A stretch of DNA of 64,000 bases from Clavibacter sp. B3I6. Its GTDB lineage: Bacteria; Actinomycetota; Actinomycetes; Actinomycetales; Microbacteriaceae. How positions within the stretch are numbered: the stretch's first letter is position 1; every line of letters starts with the position of its first letter. Made by a program: the position numbers and the translations under genes. The stretch spans positions 1,674,001 through 1,738,000 of the forward strand of contig NZ_JAUSYL010000001.1 of assembly GCF_030816895.1 (NCBI RefSeq), given 5' to 3'. A model generated the notes under the pieces. The model did no database searches and was not told the origin of the DNA. It worked only from the letters and a program-made list of their open reading frames with translations. Shown here one piece after another: positions 59,511 through 64,000 of this stretch.

Positions 59511-59927
59511 ATGCTGCGCACCATGATGACCGCGAAGATCCACCGCGCCACGGTGACGCACGCGGACCTGCACTACGTCGGATCGGTCACCGTCGACCGC
59601 GACCTGCTCGATGCCGCGGACATCCTCGTGGGCGAGCGCGTCAGCATCGTCGACGTCACGAACGGCGCCCGGCTCGACACGTACACGATCGCGGGCGAGC
59701 GCGGCAGCGGTGTGCTCGGCATCAACGGCGCGGCCGCGCACCTCGTGGACGTGGGCGACGTCGTGATCCTCATCGCCTACGGCCAGATGACCACGGAGGA
59801 GGCCCGCGCGCTCGAGCCGCACGTGGTGCACGTGGATGCGCGGAACCGCATCCGGGCCGTCGACGCCGACCCCACGGCCCCGCCCGCACCGGGCCTCGAG
59901 CGCTCGCCGCTGGCCGAGCGGGTCTGA
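59511..59927 (+). CDS. panD: Aspartate 1-decarboxylase precursor
   Basis: From ATG 59511 (TGGAGGACCC upstream) the 138-residue proenzyme has the self-cleavage site Gly24-Ser25 in HYVGSVTVD, which yields the pyruvoyl cofactor, plus Lys9 and the NGAAAHLVDVGDVVILIAYG core. PanD makes beta-alanine from aspartate for pantothenate and CoA. No panB/panC is nearby. The 273 bases upstream hold no gene I can support. Confidence 0.95.
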   Translation: MLRTMMTAKIHRATVTHADLHYVGSVTVDRDLLDAADILVGERVSIVDVTNGARLDTYTIAGERGSGVLGINGAAAHLVDVGDVVILIAYGQMTTEEARALEPHVVHVDARNRIRAVDADPTAPPAPGLERSPLAERV

Positions 59928-59970
59928 CGCGAGGCCTCCCGCCCTCCTCCGAGGACCGGCCACTGTACTG

Positions 59971-60019
59971 GGTCCCCCAAACGACGGACAGAAGCCGGTC
60001 CCCCCCAAAACGGGGGACA
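59971..60019. repeat. Imperfect tandem repeat with hairpin after panD
   Basis: GGTCCCCCAAACGACGGACA (59971-59990) is followed by a variant of itself at 59997-60019. The second copy forms a stem GTCCCCC/GGGGGAC (59998-60018) that could terminate panD transcription. Confidence 0.6.
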
Positions 60020-60068
60020 AACGCGCGCATCCAGGAGGATCGCGGGGATCCCGGGCTACCGTGGAGGC

Positions 60069-60178
60069 ATCCGGTACGGCTCTTCGGGTGAGCGGTACCG
60101 CACCAGCCGGTTCGTCTGCGGGTAACAGACGTTCACGTGCGCAGTCCGGCCCGGGCCTCGAAGGTCCGGGCCGGTCTC
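60069..60178 (+). ncRNA. Candidate structured small RNA downstream of panD
   Basis: Between panD and the convergent plsC gene the plus strand holds two strong hairpins and a terminator. Hairpin 1 (60072-60100) is CGGTAC-GCTC paired with GAGC-GTACCG around TTCGGGT. Hairpin 2 (60113-60131) is CGTCTG cgggtaa CAGACG, flanked by GCAC/GTGC that can extend it to 60100-60140. The terminator is at 60146-60174. A TACCGT (60057-60062) is placed like a -10. It matches none of SRP RNA, tmRNA or RNase P, and no ORF is credible. It could also be a long panD 3' end. Confidence 0.45.
60146..60174 (+). terminator. Terminator of the RNA downstream of panD
   Basis: CCGGCCCGGGCC (60146-60157) pairs with GGTCCGGGCCGG (60163-60174), loop TCGAA, followed by TCTCATT. 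Confidence 0.75.
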
Positions 60179-60223
60179 ATTCCCCCCCGCCGCGTCGGGA
60201 TCGGGCGCCGCCTTCGCGCGGGG

Positions 60224-60997
60224 TCAAGGTCCCTCGGCGCGTCGTCTCCGGCGCTCGTCGCGCTCCGCGTCCGCGGCAGCCGCCTCGTCGGGCGTCGGCG
60301 CCGTGCCCCCGCGGTCACGCGGCTGCCACCACGCGCCGCGGCCGTCGACCGGGTACGCGTCCTGCAGGGCCTCGACCATGGTCTGGAGCTGGAGGCGCAG
60401 GGCGTCCGTGACCGCGCGCGCGTCCGCGTCGGGCGCCACGGGGATCCGCTCCCCCACGGCCATGTGCACGGGGACGCCGATGCGGTCGCGCATCCGGATG
60501 CGGCGGTTCTTGGTGAGGAGCCGGTGGCCGCCCCACACCGCGACGGGCACGATGGGCACGCCGGCCTCGGCGGCCAGCCGTGCGGCGCCGGTCTTCAGCT
60601 CGCGGACGCGGAACGACGCGCTCACCCCGGCCTCGGGGAACACGCCCACCAGCTCGCCGGCGCGCAGCGCCCGCACGGCGTCGGCGTAGGCCGCGGCGCC
60701 CGCGGACGCATCGACGCTGATGTGGTGCATGCGACGCAGGACCCAGCCGACGCCCGGCTTGTCGAACGCGCCCTTCTTGGCCATGAAGCGGATGCGGCGG
60801 CGGCCGTGCAGCCAGGTCGCCCACTCCACGAGGGCGAACTCCAGGTAGCCGAAGTGGGTCATGGCGATCACCGCGCCGCCCGTCTCGGGGATCCGCTCCC
60901 GGCCCTCGGCGACGAGGCGGAGGCGGAGGGACCCGAAGAGCGCGCGGCCCAGGATCACGGCGGTCCCGTAGACGGGCTCGCGGGTGCGGCGGCTCAT
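60224..60997 (-). CDS. 1-Acyl-sn-glycerol-3-phosphate acyltransferase (PlsC-like)
   Basis: The 257-residue protein has the acyltransferase motif II/III region FMAKKGAF and FPEAGVSASFRVRELKTGAARLA. In motif I the catalytic dyad usually written HX4D reads THFGYLEF: His48 is kept but Glu53 stands where Asp is expected. It would acylate lysophosphatidate in phospholipid synthesis on the inner membrane face. An acidic-basic C-terminal tail of about 30 residues is not part of the domain. It is monocistronic or leads toward the RNA region by convergence. Confidence 0.85.
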   Translation of the reverse strand: MSRRTREPVYGTAVILGRALFGSLRLRLVAEGRERIPETGGAVIAMTHFGYLEFALVEWATWLHGRRRIRFMAKKGAFDKPGVGWVLRRMHHISVDASAGAAAYADAVRALRAGELVGVFPEAGVSASFRVRELKTGAARLAAEAGVPIVPVAVWGGHRLLTKNRRIRMRDRIGVPVHMAVGERIPVAPDADARAVTDALRLQLQTMVEALQDAYPVDGRGAWWQPRDRGGTAPTPDEAAAADAERDERRRRRAEGP

Positions 60998-61131
60998 GCT
61001 CCGACCCTACGGGGCCGAGAAGGGCGCGTCCCGCGAGTTGGCGGCGGGCGGACACCCGGGCGGACCCGGGCGCACGAGGCCGAAGGCGGGTCGATCCGCG
61101 GAACGGTGCGTCGCGCGCGCGACGCCCCGGG

Positions 61132-61677
61132 CTACGCGTCGGTGCGGTCGCTGTCCGCGTCGGCGACGGGGGCGACGTCGGCCTCGCTGGACGCGCCGGG
61201 CTCGACCGTTGCCTGCGCCTCGTCGTCCATCGACTCCAGCGTGATGTCGGCCTCGGGGACCTCCTGGCCGTCGGCGTCGAGCGGCACGATGTAGTCGCCG
61301 AGGCGACGGCGGGCCGCCTCCTCGCGCTGCAGGCGGATCCGCTCGAGCTTCTCCTCACGCAGGCGCAGGCGCTCGGTGTCGACCTCGACGCGGCGCACGG
61401 TGACGCCGCGCGTGGGCCCGGCGGCCTTCGCGGGGGTGGTCTTGCGGGAGGCCTCGCGCTTGGCGGCCTCGCTCGCCGGCTTCCGCGACGGGGCGGTGCC
61501 CGACTTCGCGGCCGCCGAGGCGGGCTTGGTCGACACCGCGGGCGGCTTGCCCGACCCCGGGCAGCGCTCGTGGTTGCGTCCGTGGTCGAGGATGTTGCCC
61601 GTGGCCATGCCGACGGGGTTCGCCTTGCCGCAGACCGAGCACTTCGTCGCGGGGGTTGCTGCCACGTTCGATACCAC
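61132..61677 (-). CDS. Zinc-ribbon-like conserved protein of unknown function
   Basis: The 181-residue protein begins with a small cysteine motif, KCSVCGKANPVGMATG then HGRNHERCPGSGKP, where two CxxC-type cysteines, a third Cys and nearby histidines could hold zinc. A Lys/Ala/Ser-rich linker (residues 40-90), a charged coiled-coil-like stretch (EVDTERLRLREEKLERIRLQ, about 97-120) and an acidic tail follow. I do not recognise the family; it may be restricted to Microbacteriaceae. Confidence 0.7.
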   Translation of the reverse strand: MVSNVAATPATKCSVCGKANPVGMATGNILDHGRNHERCPGSGKPPAVSTKPASAAAKSGTAPSRKPASEAAKREASRKTTPAKAAGPTRGVTVRRVEVDTERLRLREEKLERIRLQREEAARRRLGDYIVPLDADGQEVPEADITLESMDDEAQATVEPGASSEADVAPVADADSDRTDA

Positions 61678-61788
61678 TTTCCATCGCCGCGCCGTCGCCG
61701 GACCGAGGATGCCGGTCGGCCGGACGGCGCCTCTCCACGGTACCCGACTGCGGAGGTGCGGGGATACCGGAGTCCCCGACGGGGCGGG

Positions 61789-62701
61789 TCAGGCGGGGAC
61801 GCAGGTGGTGCGCATCCGCACGACGACGGCGCCCTCGGCCTCCTCGACCTCGAGGTCCACCGTGACGGAGGCCAGCTCGGCGAGGCTCGCGAGGTGCGTG
61901 CCGCCGCACGGGATGCGCGCGGTGCCGTCGGGCAGCTCGCAGACCCAGGACCGGCGCGAGGTGAGCAGGTCGCCCTCGCGCTCGATCCGCGCCGCGGCGC
62001 CCGGCGGCGACCCAGCCGGCGAGGGTCGCGTCGACCTCCGCGCGCACCTCGTCGAGGCGGTCGAGGAGCGCGGCCGGCGTGAAGCCCTTCTTCCGCAGCG
62101 ACTTGCCGAGGCGGTAGGTGTCCACCGACGACCACGGTCCGATGCGCGACGTGCCGATGGCGAGCGCGTCGAAGCCGGGGGCGCCGAGCGCGTCGGGTGC
62201 CACGTCCTTGGTCCAGGCGCCGGCGAGCGCGCGGTCGAGGGCGAGCGAGGCGAGGTGGCAGCCGGTGTGGCCGGCGGAGAGCGCGCGGCGGTGCTCGGGA
62301 TCCACCGCGACCTCCGCCGCGTCGCCCGCGCGGACGTCCGCGTCGCCGGGCACGACGTGGACGGCGACGAAGGCCCATCCCTCGGCGCCCTTCTTGACCG
62401 GGACCTCGGCGCCGACGTGCAGCGCGGCCGCGCCGCCCTCGGGCTCCGTCTCCGCCGCGCCGACCAGGCAGTCGAGCACCTCGATGCCGGCGCCGCGCAC
62501 GAGGAGCACCGCGCGGTCGGCGGGCTGGTCCGGCCACGCCGCGTCGACGGGGTGGCACGCGGTGGCGTCGAGCACGACGGCGAGCGTGCCGTCGTCCCGG
62601 CGGTCGACGCGGAGGACCGTGCCCTCGGAGGCGACGGATCCCGCCGGGTAGGTCACGCGCGTGGGCGGCAGGGCGACGGCGCCCGCGGGGGTGGAGGTCA
62701 T
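61789..62701 (-). pseudogene. Alanyl-tRNA editing protein (AlaX-like), broken by a +1 frameshift
   Basis: From ATG 62701 the frame has the AlaRS editing-domain pattern, with HTGCHLASLALD giving the first metal-site His pair (HxxxH). Coding similarity is lost after LAGWVAAG. The shifted frame continues as RIEREGDLLTSRRSWVCELP and carries CGGTHLASLAELASV, the CxxxH half of the same metal site, to TGA at 61789. The total of 913 bases is one over a multiple of three; the extra C is in CCC at 62000-62002. Intact, it would hydrolyse Ser- or Gly-tRNA-Ala. Confidence 0.88.
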
Positions 62702-62792
62702 GGCGGCTCCCGGCTCGGTGTGCCTCGATCCTCGCAGACCGGCGCCCGACGCCGGACGCCCGCCGGCCCGGCGGATCCCGCCGGCCGGCGCG

Positions 62793-63551
62793 TCACGCGG
62801 GTGCCGTCCCCGCGGAGGGCGCCCGTCCGAGGATCCGCCGCAGCGCAGCCCGCTCGAGGAGCGTCCACGCCGCGCTCGACAGGAGGTGCAGCGCGGCGGC
62901 GAGCGGGGCGACGGCGGCGAAGGCCACCGTCACGAACGGCAGCACCCGCATCGTCACCGCCATGCCGGGCAGCGCCGGATCCGCGGCCGCGGGCGGTCCC
63001 TGGAAGCGCAGGTCGGCACGGCGGCGTACCTCCACCACCACGGCCAGCAGGGCGAGCACGGCCACGGAGACGACGACGGGCGCGAGCCCGAGCCCGGCAG
63101 CCGACAGCGCGCTCGCGCCGAGCGGCATGCCCGCGAACGGCGCGGCGAGCAGCGCGTTCGCCTCGCCGCCGATCCGCGCGTGCGCGAAGAGGGCGTAGAC
63201 GGCCGCGAGCACGGGTGCCTGCGCGAGCGACGGCAGGCAGCCGGCGAGCGGCGACGCCCCCTCCCGCGCGTAGAGCTCCTGCGTCGCGCGGGACAGCCGC
63301 TCCGGGGCCCCGGCGTGACGGCGGCGGAGCTCGGCGAGCGCCGGGGCCAGGCGGCGGCGCTGGATCTCGGCGCGCACCTGGGCGACGCCGACGGGCACGA
63401 GGAGGGCCCGCACGCCGAGCGTGAGGAGGATGACGGCGACGCCGGTCGCGGAGGCGCCGGCGAGCGGGTGGATCAGGTCGGCGAGGCCGACGACGAGCTG
63501 GGACAGGCCGTCGAGCACGGCTCGGACGGGGGCGATCGATGTGGGGTCCAC
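62793..63551 (-). CDS. YidC/Oxa1-family membrane protein insertase paralogue
   Basis: The 252-residue protein has an N-terminal helix, a TM segment VAVILLTLGVRALLVPVGVAQVRAE with the conserved Arg, a cytoplasmic hairpin (RRRLAPALAELRRRHAG...LYAREGASPLAGCLPSLAQAP) and three further helices. This is the YidC core, smaller than the housekeeping copy near rnpA and so probably a second paralogue. It would help insert small membrane proteins. The DUF6412-like gene upstream is its usual partner. Confidence 0.88.
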   Translation of the reverse strand: MDPTSIAPVRAVLDGLSQLVVGLADLIHPLAGASATGVAVILLTLGVRALLVPVGVAQVRAEIQRRRLAPALAELRRRHAGAPERLSRATQELYAREGASPLAGCLPSLAQAPVLAAVYALFAHARIGGEANALLAAPFAGMPLGASALSAAGLGLAPVVVSVAVLALLAVVVEVRRRADLRFQGPPAAADPALPGMAVTMRVLPFVTVAFAAVAPLAAALHLLSSAAWTLLERAALRRILGRAPSAGTAPA

Positions 63552-63654
63552 GGGTTTCCTTGCGACGAGAGCGGAGGGGGTCCGTCTGGTCGTCGCATGC
63601 GGGCGCGCGCCCGGCCCGTGCCGCGCGCGGGCGGCGGACCTGTGCGGGCCGCGG

Positions 63655-63975
63655 TCAGGCGGCCGGGAGCGGCGCGGGCACGACGACCTGCGCCGGACGG
63701 CCCGGGGCTCGCGAGCGCTCGTGCCCGTCGGCGTCCGGGTCGCTCGAGGAGACGAGCACCGGGAGGTCGACGTCCTCGTCCGGGCGCCTGGGCGGCGTGC
63801 CGGATCCGAGCAGCCCGCGGGCGGCGGCGACGCGCACGAACGCGACGGCCGCGGCCACGGAGGCGGCGCCGAGGAGGGCCGCGAGGAGGATCGCGGGCGA
63901 GATGCCCGCGCCGCCGAGCACCACGTCGCCCAGGAGGGCGAGGACGCGGCCGAGGACCTCCAGGACGAGGGGCAT
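63655..63975 (-). CDS. DUF6412-like small membrane protein
   Basis: The 106-residue product has two hydrophobic segments (residues about 3-22 and 27-50) and a Pro/Asp-rich C-terminal tail. Its position just upstream of a YidC-like gene matches the DUF6412 genes of actinobacteria, and the length fits. Function is unknown. About 100 bases separate it from the insertase gene. Confidence 0.65.
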   Translation of the reverse strand: MPLVLEVLGRVLALLGDVVLGGAGISPAILLAALLGAASVAAAVAFVRVAAARGLLGSGTPPRRPDEDVDLPVLVSSSDPDADGHERSRAPGRPAQVVVPAPLPAA

Positions 63976-64000
63976 GCGCCGACGGTAGCACCGGGATCGG

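Noticed and set aside
60069..60178. 4.5S SRP RNA or a tRNA in the gap after panD
   Set aside because: The GGAA tetraloop and AGCAG motifs of SRP RNA are missing, and no tRNA cloverleaf or T-loop fits.
1..64000. CRISPR arrays, insertion sequences, defence islands
   Set aside because: No regularly spaced repeats, transposase genes or known defence domains were seen.

Overview
The window is high-GC DNA (about 73% GC by eye) with tightly packed core genes, many GTG starts, four-base ATGA/GTGA overlaps and GC-rich hairpin terminators without long T tracts. Gene content points to an actinobacterium of the family Microbacteriaceae, most likely Clavibacter or a close relative: a coproporphyrin-dependent heme pathway, DUF2510 and DUF7882 proteins, a BldC-type HTH, bS22, Ccs-type cytochrome c maturation and menaquinone genes. 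The genus is an inference. I see no prophage, insertion sequence, CRISPR array, tRNA or rRNA gene.

Layout. 1-6.3 kb: a partial AlkA-like glycosylase, a gene remnant, a P-loop kinase, pfkA, a quinone/acrylyl-CoA reductase-like gene, a small membrane protein, a heme oxygenase with a DtxR/IdeR-type box, and a NUC1-type nuclease. 6.3-20.2 kb: the complete heme pathway from glutamyl-tRNA to heme in two minus-strand blocks (hemL-hemB and hemD-hemC-hemH-hemQ; hemY-hemE) plus divergent hemA. A mannosyltransferase and three small envelope-protein genes lie between the blocks. 20.2-22.6 kb: two tandem acetyltransferases, a Nudix hydrolase and a CsbD-like protein. 22.7-30.5 kb: menE-menB, menC, then cytochrome c maturation (ccsB-resB-ccdA-tlpA) and a histidine phosphatase. 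30.5-42.8 kb: a group 2 sigma factor, a UvrA paralogue, 5-oxoprolinase genes pxpA-pxpB-pxpC, an archaeal-type aspS, an LCP-family protein and small lineage-specific proteins. 42.8-53.1 kb: an ABC pair, redox and stress proteins, bS22, BldC-like and ArsR regulators, TrkH/TrkA potassium uptake, proC, a CDF transporter, tadA and upp. 53.1-64 kb: a candidate leader peptide, two regulators, a glycosyltransferase, photolyase, a BrkB-like protein, panD, plsC, an alanyl-tRNA editing gene and a YidC-like insertase with a DUF6412-like partner.

How the genes work together. Heme made by the hem blocks would feed cytochromes matured by the Ccs genes next to the menaquinone genes, so respiratory cofactors are clustered. 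Heme oxygenase, with its iron-type operator, would recycle heme iron.

Points that stand out: three minus-strand genes (tlpA, pxpA, alaX) are each broken by one extra base in a short G/C run; the heme oxygenase lacks the usual proximal histidine; two unannotated stretches (about 54.36-54.47 kb and 60.07-60.18 kb) look like structured small RNAs ending in terminators; and a consensus -35 sits just ahead of a 33-codon ORF that lacks a Shine-Dalgarno and ends in an Arg/Cys/Met-rich segment. Nothing here is a clear defence or mobile system; the RNA candidates are the best leads for something undescribed.
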